Positions 35,739 to 44,192 are shown, counted from the stretch's first letter. The stretch is 64,000 nucleotides of DNA from Nocardia sp. NBC_01327 (GCF_035958815.1 NZ_CP108384.1:228806-292805), one strand, 5' to 3'. The notes: generated from the sequence alone by a model not told the origin. Made by a program: numbers and translations.

Positions 35739-36786
35739 GCCTGGGCACCGTCCACATGTGCCCGGTCAGCGGTTCGAGGCGGCAACCGTGCGCGGTCTTC
35801 TCCGCCCATTTGAGCGTGCCGTAGTCGATACGAGCGACTCCGCGCCGCAAGGCCGCCGAGATCAGCTCGTGGAAGTGCATGACGAAGTAGGCGCCGTATG
35901 CCTGCGGCAACTGCCCGCACCACAGTTGCCGCAGGGTGTCGCCGTGGCGCAGCGCCAAGGTGAAGGCGACGACGCGGTCCTCGTGGCGCACCGTGGTTAC
36001 GACAATGTCTTCGGGCGCATAGTGTTCGAACATCCGGTCCAGCGTGTCGGACTGCTGAGTCCGATCGGCGGCGGACTTGTATTTGCGCAGCAGCCCGAGG
36101 CGGAGCTCGAGCACCTCGTCGCGGACCTCGTGTAGATCCGCTTCTTGGACTGTCATCCTGTTCTCGTCCAGGCGTCGCAGCAGCCGCCGAATCCCGGAGC
36201 GCCGCCGTTGAGAGAGCTGTTGCAGGTACTCCTCGACACTGCTGAAAGTCATCGGCAGCACACAGGTCGAATACAACGGGACAGGATGCGCGCCGAAGTC
36301 CGCCAGGGCTCGGCGGAGCAGTGCCTGTCGTTCGGGAACGTAGAGAAAGGACACCGATCGAGCTCCGTGAGCTGCCGCCCACGCGTCGAGGTCGTCCAGG
36401 GTTCGCCCCAGCAGGACAGGGTCGGTCGCGCCCGATCCAGCCGGGGCACAAGAGTATCCAGGCAGCATCACCAGGATCGACGGATACAGTTGCCCGGTTG
36501 CGAGCACCGTCGCCGGAGCTTCCCGTGGTTCCGGCCACGGGATATCGCCGCGCAGCACCGCTGCGATGTCGTATCGGGACTCCGAAGGTGGAGACTCGAG
36601 CCAACGGGCGTGCAGCCCGATTCGGGCCTGCCCATCGACCTCACCGACCAGCCACAGCGGGTCCCCGGGCAGCAGTGGCCCCATGGTCTCGAGCCATGGC
36701 ACCGACACGGTGTATTCCGGGACGGCCGTCGCCAGTTCCGCCCATTCGTAGGGCCGGACAGCGGTAGATCTCGTATCCAGACGCAT
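35731..36786 (-). CDS. GNAT/FemAB-like acyltransferase
   Basis: 351 aa. The C-terminal half resembles tandem-GNAT proteins of the FemAB/peptidogalycan-biosynthesis type: SSVEEYLQQLSQRRRSGIRR, then DRVVAFTLALRHGDTLRQLW and AYFVMHFHELISAALRRGVA, RIDYGTLKWAEKTAHGCRLE. Such enzymes transfer aminoacyl groups (often from aminoacyl-tRNA) or other acyl groups to amines. ATG 36786 has GGGAGG six bases upstream; the frame continues to 36861 without a site. It is the first large gene of the operon, 82 bases after the 39-codon ORF. Confidence 0.78.
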   Translation of the reverse strand: MRLDTRSTAVRPYEWAELATAVPEYTVSVPWLETMGPLLPGDPLWLVGEVDGQARIGLHARWLESPPSESRYDIAAVLRGDIPWPEPREAPATVLATGQLYPSILVMLPGYSCAPAGSGATDPVLLGRTLDDLDAWAAAHGARSVSFLYVPERQALLRRALADFGAHPVPLYSTCVLPMTFSSVEEYLQQLSQRRRSGIRRLLRRLDENRMTVQEADLHEVRDEVLELRLGLLRKYKSAADRTQQSDTLDRMFEHYAPEDIVVTTVRHEDRVVAFTLALRHGDTLRQLWCGQLPQAYGAYFVMHFHELISAALRRGVARIDYGTLKWAEKTAHGCRLEPLTGHMWTVPRHA

Positions 36787-36868
36787 CGTCGACCTCCCGA
36801 TGATCGGAACGAATTGCGCCGCTCCGAGATATAAGCCGCTATTTGACGGGACGTTAATCATCGACCCG

Positions 36869-36988
36869 TTAAAACGGTATCACCGAGTTCGGAGATGAGG
36901 AAGCGCTGCGGAACGCCGGCAGGTCGGGCAGCTCGTGTCCGAGCTCGAGGTTGATTCTTCTCAGCAACTCGGAGATTTCATCGGTCAT
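36869..36988 (-). CDS. 39-aa ORF, candidate precursor or leader peptide
   Basis: The peptide begins MTDEISELLRRINLELGHEL, an amphipathic acidic helix, continues PDLPAFR, and ends in SASSSPNSVIPF. The G/C bias at third positions is good in the first two thirds and weaker in the tail. GGAG lies 11 bases before the ATG, and a 12-codon ORF (MSRAPALESDQQ) overlaps its start as ATGA-like CAATGA. It is co-oriented with, and 82 bases from, the transferase/MFS/ATP-grasp/KamA operon. Its layout (helical leader, then Ser/Pro-rich tail) would fit a RiPP precursor or aminoacylation scaffold; this is inference. It could also be a regulatory leader. Confidence 0.55.
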   Translation of the reverse strand: MTDEISELLRRINLELGHELPDLPAFRSASSSPNSVIPF

Positions 36989-37187
36989 TGCTGGTCAGAC
37001 TCCAATGCGGGAGCTCTGCTCATGGCAACTCCCGCGGCTCCGGCCGGAGTCCGGCAAACCTGTACAGCCGAACGCATCTGTCGTATTCAACTCAGCGACA
37101 AGGGTTCTCGTCGGCCTTCTCTTCTCATAGGTGGGAACCGAAGCGATATCGTCGGGCTCGGTGTCAGGTCGTCGGCCGGTAGGTACT

Positions 37188-37400
37188 TCAGGTCCGGCCG
37201 GCTGCGCGTGCGGAGAGCTCGGGGAGGTGGAGGTAGCTGGGTTCCGTGTCCGGCGGCACGGCGTTGGTCGGGGTGAACGGCGCTACCGCGGAACGCAATT
37301 CGATGAGGTCGCGGGCATGGTCGTCGAGCGCGTGGTCCTCGTCCGAGATCGGCTCCCACGGTGGAATGGCCCGTGCCTTTCCGTCGCCTGCGAGGGCCAC
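37188..37400 (-). CDS. Hypothetical 70-aa protein upstream of the operon
   Basis: From GTG 37400 the minus strand encodes VALAGDGKARAIPPWEPISD, EDHALDDHARDLIELRSAVA and ends LHLPELSARAAGRT. About 85% of third codon positions are G or C, a strong coding sign. No family recognised and the start is uncertain. It may belong to the operon downstream or be another gene fragment. Confidence 0.45.
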   Translation of the reverse strand: MALAGDGKARAIPPWEPISDEDHALDDHARDLIELRSAVAPFTPTNAVPPDTEPSYLHLPELSARAAGRT

Positions 37401-37410
37401 CACGACCGCG

Positions 37411-37841
37411 CGCGATTGGCCGCCCCCCTGCTGCCGCGAACTGGTGTGCGCCCTCAGGTGCTGGCTGGCTGTGCCTGTTTCCTGGCTGGTTTCGGCTGGC
37501 TCGCGCTGGCCCATGCCGACAGCGGCTACGTCACCGGCGTGCTCGGGCCTGCGCTGCTCATCGCGGTCGGCATCGGGCTGACCTTCCCCACCCTCATGGC
37601 CGCGGCGACCGCCGACGCTCCCGAGGACGAAGGGGGAATCGTCGGAGGCATGGCAGCCACTGCCAATCAGGTAGGCGGGTCGGTTGGCCTGGCGGTGCTC
37701 GCAACGGTCGCAATGGAGGCCGGCGGAAGTTCCCGGGCCGCCCTTGCCGCCGGCTACGACCTGGTCTTCCTCGTAGCGGCCGGGCTCGGCCTAGCTATCG
37801 CGGTGGTCAGCGTGCTACTGCCGCGGCACCGGAGCGGCTGA
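37411..37841 (+). pseudogene. MFS transporter fragment, C-terminal part
   Basis: The frame reads LAAPLLPRTGVRPQVLAGCA, CFLAGFGWLALAHADSGYVT, LLIAVGIGLTFPTLMAAATA, then GGIVGGMAATANQVGGSVGL and a stop at 37841. This is the last ~150 residues of a DHA2-type exporter. Together with the fragment at 31406-31750 it could be one transporter gene split by the inserted operon, with about 60 residues lost. Confidence 0.7.
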
Positions 37842-37971
37842 CCGAGGACGCCGCGTGCTCGCTCGCCTGCCCTGACTCGGTCGATGACCCCGGCCGGATC
37901 AGGGGCACGGTTCACGCACCCGGCTTTCCCTGACCACTTTCCCTGACTACCACGTCCACACGACCCGCGTG

Positions 37972-38058
37972 CTACAGCCGCTCGATCGCATCGCCACGGC
38001 TGAGACCGCCAGCAGCGACCTCGCCCTTCAACTGCGCCGCCAAATCGTCGTAGGTCAT
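37972..38058 (-). CDS. 28-aa peptide with a strong ribosome site
   Basis: ATG 38058 is preceded by AAGGAGG with ACTGACC-type spacing. The product is MTYDDLAAQLKGEVAAGGLS followed by RGDAIERL. It reads like a small helical protein and all codons suit the host. Too short for family assignment; it could be a leader peptide, an N-terminal remnant or a true microprotein. Confidence 0.45.
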   Translation of the reverse strand: MTYDDLAAQLKGEVAAGGLSRGDAIERL

Positions 38059-38173
38059 GGTCAGTTTCCTCCTTACCGACTCCCCGCTCCCCGCCGGAGC
38101 AGCTCAGACGGCTCATGCGACAGCTTGCATGAGGCCTCCGACAGATCGCGTGAGAACTGACAGGGAGTGTGGC

Positions 38174-38268
38174 TTCCCGACCTATCTGGCGGGCCCCACC
38201 CACCGTGACCAGCGGCTCGCCACTTGCATCAGTCATGTCGTCCTCATTTCTTCCCGAGATATCTGGCG
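38174..38268 (+). repeat. TnsB-like repeat array, variant type
   Basis: TTCCCGACCTATCTGGCG (38174) and TTCCCGAGATATCTGGCG (38251) share the TTCCC-N8-TGGCG frame of the arrays at 42795 and 44193. The second copy is flanked by CATTTC and GATTTCTGG exactly as at 42874. A degenerate third copy is near 38337. The rest of 38059-38582 shows no gene. Confidence 0.65.
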
Positions 38269-38582
38269 GATTTCTGGATCAGCACGGCGGCGGCGGGTGC
38301 CCAGCGCGCTCCGTGACCTGAGGCTCGCCGCCTCCGCCACATGCGATCTGGCGGAACCCGGGGGTAGTGACTGGTAAGGACCCGTATTCAACTGGTCTGT
38401 ATTCCCCGGAACCCCCTCGACAACCAGCGGCGAGCTCCTGGTCAGGGGCATCGCCTGACCGCAGCCCGCCACGGGGACCTCAGCGTGCTAGGACTGAAGC
38501 AGCCATTGGAGCTGCGCATGAGGCCAGAGTCGCAGCGGCTCAATATGGTTCGGTCCCGGTTTCGGTGTGGTTCACTCGGGTA

Positions 38583-39405
38583 ATGGATCGGCTGGCTATC
38601 GAGGCTCTGAGCGTGTTCGGTTTGCCACCAGTGGAATTCGTTGATCTCGCCGCAGATCTCGGATGTCGCCGCATCACGATCTTTCTGCAGAATGTGGCGT
38701 CAGTGCCGCTCGGCTATCCACCGTTTTCACTGAAGGATGACGCCGCGCTCAGAAAGGACATGCTGGGCGCGATGGACCACCGCGGCGTCACAGTCTCGCT
38801 GGGCGACGGGGTCCTGGTGTTACCGGGCGCTGACATGCGTTCGTTTCGCGGCGATCTCGACATCCTCGCCGAACTCGGCGTGCCCCGGATCAACGTGGTC
38901 AGCCTCGACCTGGACCGCCACCGCACCTTCGACCAGTTCGGTGCGCTGGCAGAATTGGCGGCGCAGCACCGTATCGAGACGATGATCGAAGTGGTGCCCG
39001 AGCCTGACCGTCGGTGACCTGCCAACCGCACTGGCCGCGGTGAAACATGTTGCGAGGCCGGACTTCCGATTGCTGATCGACACCATGCACCTGGTGCGGT
39101 CGGGATCCGATGCCGCGGACCTCGCCGCCGTCGACCCCTGCCACATCGGCTACGCCCAAATCAACGACACCACGCTGCAACCACGAACTGACAACTACGC
39201 CGAGGAAGCCCTATACGAACGCATGGTTCCCGGCGAAGGTGAACTACCTCTGCGCGATATCCTCACCGCGCTTCCCTCCGACATCGTGATCGGACTCGAG
39301 GTCCCGAGACGATCACTGGCGCTGGCCGGCGTCCCTCCCGCCGAACGGCTTCGCCCGTGCCTTGAAGCGGCACGCGCTTTGCTGACCGCAGAATCCCCGT
39401 CCTAG
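38583..39405 (+). pseudogene. Sugar phosphate isomerase/epimerase-like gene, frameshifted
   Basis: The first frame from ATG 38583 reads MDRLAIEALSVFGLPPVEFV, DLAADLGCRRITIFLQNV and continues to EVVPEPDRR-stop at 39017. The match continues in another frame: LTVGDLPTALAAVKHVARPD, FRLLIDTMHLVRSGSD, YAQINDTTLQPR, ending at 39405. Joined, it is a ~270-aa xylose-isomerase-like TIM barrel with conserved metal-ligand regions (IDTMH, GEGELPL). A short indel near 39010 breaks it. Confidence 0.75.
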
Positions 39406-39733
39406 TCGCGAATCGTAAGGTTTTCGCGGCACCAATGCCCGTCCCCGGCTGTGTTGATTTTGCCGCGTACACGGCAACCTTTACAGATCTCGCCTGCGTA
39501 AACCTGCTGCGGCCGAGGGTGTCTCGCGAACGATCGTTACTGGACGCGGACCTACGCCCTCGGCAGCGATGTGCGCGCCCTGCTTGCGATCACCGCTAAC
39601 GCATCGGTCGCCGCGGGCGAGTTCGATCGGGGCAGCACTCGGGGCTACCGATGGATGGTTCGGCAGCGACTTGGGCGTGTCGGGCACCGCCCTGCCATGG
39701 TAGTCTCATTGAGCTAAGGGGTAGTCTCCATCG
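39406..39733. other. 328-bp gap
   Basis: Nothing supportable is seen apart from the sequence directly preceding the GTG at 39734, which holds AAGGGGTAG about 10 bases upstream as a possible ribosome site. Confidence 0.35.
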
Positions 39734-40039
39734 GTGGCTATCAGACTGTACTTCGCGCTTGCACAGATGATGGCGAAGGCCGGAGTCGACCTCACCCCCG
39801 AGCAGGTCACGGACCTGATGCGCCGATGGCTGGCCGGTCAGCGCAGGGCATGGGGCGAACCCGCCTATGACCCCGCTACCGGATGGCTGATGCACCAGCT
39901 GTGGATGCGCACCGACGACGGGCAACCTGTCCAGGTCACCGGTCGGATCGCCCCACCGGACTTCACCATCATCGATGTCCGCCCGTTGACCGTCACCGAA
40001 ACCGCCGAACTTACCCAGTGGGAGGCCCGCAATGATTGA
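39734..40039 (+). CDS. Hypothetical 101-aa protein paired with an RHH protein
   Basis: GTG-started protein (MAIRLYFALAQMMAKAGVDL, TPEQVTDLMRRWLAGQRRAW). A helical N-terminus precedes strands in the C-terminal half (VTGRIAPPDFTIIDVRPLTV). No family recognised. It overlaps the following RHH gene by eight bases, so a toxin-antitoxin or regulatory pair is possible. Order (unknown first, RHH second) would be reversed relative to many such pairs. Confidence 0.6.
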   Translation: MAIRLYFALAQMMAKAGVDLTPEQVTDLMRRWLAGQRRAWGEPAYDPATGWLMHQLWMRTDDGQPVQVTGRIAPPDFTIIDVRPLTVTETAELTQWEARND

Positions 40040-40394
40040 CAACACCACCCCCACCGACGACGTCACCCCGCAGGAGATGGCACAGATCCTGGCCCGCCTC
40101 CAGCGCGGCAGTGCACCCGAGGCACCGGCTCCCGCAGACACCGGCACCGAAAACCGCATGCAAGCACGCTCGGTGAAAATGCCGCAGGAGCTCGATACGC
40201 GTGTCGAGGTCCGTGCCGCGGGACTCGGCATGAGCAAGAGCGCCTATTTCCGCTGGTTGGCCGAGAAAGATCTGAAGAACGCATACAGCGACGAGCCGGA
40301 GATGGTGTCCCTCGAGCAAGCGCGCGAAATCGCGACCCGCGCAGTGGACGAGGCACTGGCACGGTTATCGCACCGGACCGGTCACGCCGCCTAA
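40032..40394 (+). CDS. Ribbon-helix-helix protein, antitoxin-like
   Basis: 120 aa. The N-terminus is acidic and Pro-rich. The central RHH reads RSVKMPQELDTRVEVRAAGL then GMSKSAYFRWLAEKDL, with alternating residues in the beta strand. A C-terminal helix (LEQAREIATRAVDEALARL) follows. RHH proteins bind operator DNA as dimers and act as antitoxins or partition/mobilisation regulators. The start overlaps the previous gene. Confidence 0.7.
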   Translation: MIDNTTPTDDVTPQEMAQILARLQRGSAPEAPAPADTGTENRMQARSVKMPQELDTRVEVRAAGLGMSKSAYFRWLAEKDLKNAYSDEPEMVSLEQAREIATRAVDEALARLSHRTGHAA

Positions 40395-40780
40395 ATCAAT
40401 TTGCCGTCGACCGCGGCGGCGGGTGACCCGGCTTCGCTCCCTGCGTCGCGATGATCAAACGAACCTGAGCGGCAATGCCGAAGGCAAACGGGCGTTGAAC
40501 ACGAGTCGGCCTCGAGGATCGGGGCTGACTCGTGCCCGCTCGCTGGTCGAGATCACCGAGACACTCGATGCCACCGAGTTCGAGACCGCTCACCAGTTGA
40601 TGCGCCTGGGTGTGGCCGAGAACTCGCATTCCGGAGGCACCTGGAACCACTACGCACCCGGCGAACACACCCGGTGACTATCGAACCAGCCCTGCAGCTG
40701 GGCGTGCGTGTGCTGGCCTCGCCACCAGCTCGGCACCGGCGCCCGGCGTCCACTGCCGCGTGCGGCTGCGGCACGATCGG
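40395..40780. other. 386-bp gap with a short frame
   Basis: A plus frame ending at 40677 reads SLVEITETLDATEFETAHQL, MRLGVAENSHSGGTWNHYA. It may be a small gene or a remnant; the part before 40500 is not protein-like. Confidence 0.3.
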
Positions 40781-41020
40781 ATGGCCGAAGCCCTCGAAGG
40801 CGGCGAGGGCGGGCAATACCTCACCCCGGTGTCGCACACCCTGACCAGCATCGCCAACGACCTGGAAACCGAACTCACCCAATGGATTCCCCACGGCCGG
40901 GTAACCCCGGAACTCCGCGCCAACGCCCACCGGCTCCGTGACATCGCCACCGCGCTAGCCGACCACGCCGCCACCGTTGAGCACTTGATCAACGGTGACG
41001 GCGATGATCCAGACATCTGA
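40781..41020 (+). CDS. Hypothetical 79-aa helical protein
   Basis: From ATG 40781 the frame reads MAEALEGGEGGQYLTPVSHT, LTSIANDLETELTQWIPHGR, then HRLRDIATALADHAATVEHL. It appears as a two-helix protein with good codon bias, but its ribosome site is poor. It may be the tail of a longer lost gene because the upstream sequence in frame is also open. Confidence 0.45.
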   Translation: MAEALEGGEGGQYLTPVSHTLTSIANDLETELTQWIPHGRVTPELRANAHRLRDIATALADHAATVEHLINGDGDDPDI

Positions 41021-41025
41021 ACCAC

Positions 41026-41424
41026 CTACCGAATCACCGGTCCCGAATCCCCTTTGCGGCTGGTGACACGATTCTTACCGGCACCCCGATACGTCAGCAG
41101 CGGCCCGATCAGCCCCGACGCATCGACCACGGTCGGCACCCGCCAATCCAGCGGGCAATCACCGGTCTCGAAGTACAGCGACAACATCTCACACGACGCC
41201 GTAGGCACCACCGAATGCGGTGTCCCACCAGGAATCCACAGCGCCCGAGCCCGCTGCACCACCCACCGGCACTCCTCGACCACCATGGTCAGCACCCCAT
41301 CCGGCGCCCAGGTCAGCTGATGCTGTGGATGCGCATGCGCCACCAGACCCGCAGGCGACTCCAGCGGAATCACAATGCTCGGAAAGTCCGCATAGTCGAG
41401 GGTGGGGTACAAATCCTGCCGCAT
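41026..41424 (-). pseudogene. AraC-family regulator, truncated to its sensor domain
   Basis: 132-aa frame. The cupin-like AraC N-terminal domain is clear: GLVAHAHPQHQLTWAPDGVL, RWVVQRARALWIPGGTPHSV, CEMLSLYFETGDCPLDW. After LIGPLLTYRG the sequence diverges (GKNRVTSRKGDSG) and stops; the two HTH motifs of the family are absent. It is truncated by a rearrangement. Confidence 0.75.
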
Positions 41425-41521
41425 ACGACCAAGGTAACCGTCTTCGTCCGAGCCGCGAACTGTCAGAGCTCGACCTTGCCGGCGTGCGGGCGCCGGCCGA
41501 GCTGGCAGGCGGTCGTCGCCA

Positions 41522-41836
41522 TCACCGAGGCGTGTGCGGCACGGGGGTGATCCCGTGCTCCTCCGAGTAGCGCGCGAGCTGGAGATCGAATGTCGGTGCG
41601 CTCGAGAGCATCCAGGCGTCCGCGGTCGGCTTCACCACTACGATGGGGCCGGTTCCGGGGCCTATCGCGTCCGCGATGTCTCCGGTTTCGATGTATCGCA
41701 GGGTATTCCACCCGAATAGGTAGCACCAGCCGTGGTCCTCGACTGTTGAATAGAGGGCCAGTGGTCGGGATCGGCTCGAGAGCGATTCCAGGTACTGAGA
41801 CGCTAGTGCCCGAGCTGTCGGCTCATCCATGTGCAC
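41522..41836 (-). CDS. Imm35/YrhB-like immunity protein
   Basis: 104 aa. The sequence ALYSTVEDHGWCYLFGWNTL, RYIETGDIADAIGPGTGPIV and VVKPTADAWMLSSAPTF matches the YrhB/Imm35 pattern (Trp-x-F/Y-x-W-N, then a G-x-x-P-h-h-V strand). Imm35 proteins are reported partners of papain-fold toxins, and the gene directly follows one here (gap of three bases). It would bind and neutralise that toxin. Confidence 0.75.
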   Translation of the reverse strand: MHMDEPTARALASQYLESLSSRSRPLALYSTVEDHGWCYLFGWNTLRYIETGDIADAIGPGTGPIVVVKPTADAWMLSSAPTFDLQLARYSEEHGITPVPHTPR

Positions 41837-41839
41837 CCC

Positions 41840-42532
41840 TCAGTTCGTCCGTAGCAGTTGCAACTCAGCGTAACCATCGGTGTTGGCCCAGTCGCCAAGC
41901 TGGCCGTCGACATAGAAGATGCGACGCCGGCGATTTACCACGTTGAATGTGTGAGCCGCCAAGAATTTCCCGTTCTCATCGCGCCGCACACCATAGATGA
42001 TCCCGCGCGCCTCCGGACCCGCGGACAACAGCGTTCTCTCGATCTCGGGAAAACCTGACACCGCCCGGGGTCGGTCGCGGACACCGACTGACTTCATCAC
42101 ATGGTCGGGCCAATGCCAATCAGGGGCAGGTGGTTTGGGCCGCCGGACGGCCATCACGTATTTCCGCGACAGCCGTTGGTCGACTGCGACCGCGCAGGAT
42201 TGACAGTTGTAACGGAAACCCCACTGGCCTGACTTGAACCCCGGGTTGACTCCACCCAGTTCAGGAAAGATCTTCAGAAATGGTTCTTGTGGCCCCGGCT
42301 TGGGCGCAATACCGGATTCGCTACGACTCCCAGAGGGTGCCGCCGTGCGAATCACATCGGCGGATCGGCGATCGGCGTCATCCAGTCCGACGGCTGCTCG
42401 ATCGGACATGCTGCCGAAACCCTGGTAATGCTCGGCCATCGCCTTGGCTGCCTGCGGGAGGCCCGGTCGGTCGATCGTGCCCGCGAGTCCGTCGGTCACA
42501 AGCTTGAGCAGTTGTGCCGGTTCCTCGTCCAT
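41840..42532 (-). CDS. Papain-fold (Tox-PL-like) toxin domain protein
   Basis: About 230 aa. The C-terminal domain begins near KIFPELGGVNPGFKSGQWGF and carries the thiol-protease-like triad in RYNCQSCAVAVDQRLSRKYV (Cys), FLAAHTFNVVNRRRRIFYVD (His) and YVDGQLGD (Asp/Gln). The known family acts as protein glutamine deamidase or protease. The N-terminal ~100 residues lack a WXG, signal or transmembrane module, so the delivery part seems lost. I took ATG 42532 (GGGAG upstream) rather than 42634. It is followed by the Imm35-like gene. Confidence 0.75.
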   Translation of the reverse strand: MDEEPAQLLKLVTDGLAGTIDRPGLPQAAKAMAEHYQGFGSMSDRAAVGLDDADRRSADVIRTAAPSGSRSESGIAPKPGPQEPFLKIFPELGGVNPGFKSGQWGFRYNCQSCAVAVDQRLSRKYVMAVRRPKPPAPDWHWPDHVMKSVGVRDRPRAVSGFPEIERTLLSAGPEARGIIYGVRRDENGKFLAAHTFNVVNRRRRIFYVDGQLGDWANTDGYAELQLLRTN

Positions 42533-42794
42533 GATCTCCCGACATCCGTAGAACGATCCGCTACTACGACAGGGGGAGTCGCGGCCAAGTTCAGTCCAGT
42601 CGGACATCGTTGCCGAGTTCAACGCCAGCGTCAACCGCCCTCCCCACCCGCGAAGGTATGGACGAAGCGCGCCGCCACACGCAGTGGGAATTCGCCAGAT
42701 TCGGTTGCGCCTGACGTTCGCGACGGAAATAGGGCCTGAGAACCGACAGGTTTCGGTGGACGAGGCCGCGCGGAGAAGGCTGCGGGGATGTCAG

Positions 42795-42891
42795 TTCCCG
42801 TCTGATGTGGCGGGGTTGACCCTCGGGGACCTGCGGCTCGCCATTCGGGGTCCATGCGGCCATTTGTCATTTCTTCCCATCGGAAGTGGCG
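42795..42891 (+). repeat. Left-end TnsB-like binding repeats
   Basis: TTCCCGTCTGATGTGGCG at 42795-42812 and TTCCCATCGGAAGTGGCG at 42874-42891. Confidence 0.7.
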
Positions 42892-42953
42892 GATTTCTGG
42901 TCGGCGCGGTGAGGTTCGTGCGGAGGCCGGAAGTCGTCAGACCGCAGCGTGGT

Positions 42954-43190
42954 TCAGGGCAGTGAATTTCTAGGTGTCTCGGCGCTGGGCTTGATGCTGC
43001 TCGACCCAACGGCGCAGGGGTCCTCGCCGGTATGCAGGCCCGAGGCCCATCCGCGAAGCCCGAGACGGCGGGCGACGTGCTGATAGAACGACCGCTGTTC
43101 GTAGAACAGCTCCGCGAGACCGATCCGGCGCCGCCAGATCGGATCCATCAAGATTTCGGCGAGGACCACCGCTTCGGGCAGAACGAGCAT
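42954..43190 (-). pseudogene. Unidentified remnant after tnsA
   Basis: A minus frame reads MLVLPEAVVLAEILMDPIWR, RRIGLAELFYEQRSFYQHVA, RRLGLRGWASGLHTGE. It is natural-looking and is in the position where tnsB would follow tnsA, but I see no DDE integrase motif. Family unknown; possibly the end of a lost gene. Confidence 0.4.
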
Positions 43191-43218
43191 CCATGTCGGC
43201 AGAAACTGCAGCGGATTA

Positions 43219-44181
43219 TCACCCCCTCAGAAATAATCGCGCGCCATTCGGGCGTGCCGACAGAGAGGACGCGCTCAGCTCCTCGGCTTTGGCCTTCTCC
43301 CGCGACCTCACCGAGAACACCGCCGGGTCGTAACCCAGACGCGGCTCCGAACCCTGGGGTGCGTCCGGGAGCAGGCCGGTCTCGACTTCGATCACGTGAC
43401 GTTCCCAGTCCCTGGCCGTCTCCAGCACCTTCTCCGGCAGCGATTCGAGCAAGTTGATCGGTTCGACCTTCGGTGCCGCAGCCGCCCCGACCAGTTCGAA
43501 GTCCTCCGCTGCCAGCAAGAACGCCAACGCCACCGTGTCCCCGGCCGCCTCGGCACCGTCGAGCAACTGTTGGGGGCGGGCGAACACGCGTAGCAGGTCC
43601 CGCGCGACCCGCTCGTCGAAACACCGCGGGTGCTGATATCCGCCCAACCAGCGGTGATTCGCTGTCGGCACCGGATCCAGCCGATCCCACACCGCGTACT
43701 CCCAACCGACATCACCGCATGCTCGCGCTGTCGCCGCGAACGCATCCCGATCCCGGTCCTTGATCCGCTCCAACGGTCGCGAATCCAGCACCAGCGTGCG
43801 CCCACTGTCCAACCGGACCAGGAAATCCGGGGTGTGCCGCCGCGACCGGCCAGAACCGGCATCCCACAGCAGCGTGAACGGCTGCGACACCACATCGGAC
43901 ACGGCCGGGTCGAAATCCAACGCCACCAGGTGATCCCGCTCCACCCACGACTCGAACCCCACCCGCCGGCCCAGCGTCGCCGACCAATACCAGCCCGGGA
44001 AGTTCTTCTGCCCCCGGTAGGACGAGAACGACCGCACCGGCCCCGCGATCTCCCCGGCGACCGGCGGAAACGACTGCCAACGCATCTGCCGCCGCTCGCC
44101 GGACCCGGTCACGAACTCCACCTCGAACGACGAATCACCCAAAGCGGTCGAATCGCCTTGGGGCTCAGGAGCATTCAGCAC
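43219..44181 (-). CDS. TnsA-like heteromeric transposase endonuclease subunit
   Basis: 320 aa. A TnsA-like nuclease core is visible: NFPGWYWSATLGRRVGFESW, VERDHLVALDFDPAVSDVVS, then the restriction-fold motif HTPDFLVRLDSGRTLVLDSR (Asp near PDF; the expected second acidic/Lys pair reads LDSR rather than ExK). TnsA cuts the 5' ends of the transposon while TnsB cuts and joins the 3' ends; no tnsB or tnsC is nearby. The C-terminal ~40 residues (SREKAKAEELSAS) differ from typical members. A fragment copy lies at 28529. Confidence 0.82.
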   Translation of the reverse strand: MLNAPEPQGDSTALGDSSFEVEFVTGSGERRQMRWQSFPPVAGEIAGPVRSFSSYRGQKNFPGWYWSATLGRRVGFESWVERDHLVALDFDPAVSDVVSQPFTLLWDAGSGRSRRHTPDFLVRLDSGRTLVLDSRPLERIKDRDRDAFAATARACGDVGWEYAVWDRLDPVPTANHRWLGGYQHPRCFDERVARDLLRVFARPQQLLDGAEAAGDTVALAFLLAAEDFELVGAAAAPKVEPINLLESLPEKVLETARDWERHVIEVETGLLPDAPQGSEPRLGYDPAVFSVRSREKAKAEELSASSLSARPNGARLFLRG

Positions 44182-44192
44182 CCCACTATTTT

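Noticed and set aside
37131..37410. N-terminal part of the plus frame leading into the MFS fragment
   Set aside because: Gly/Arg-rich and antisense to a well-biased minus-strand frame at 37188-37400; only the portion after about 37411 resembles MFS.
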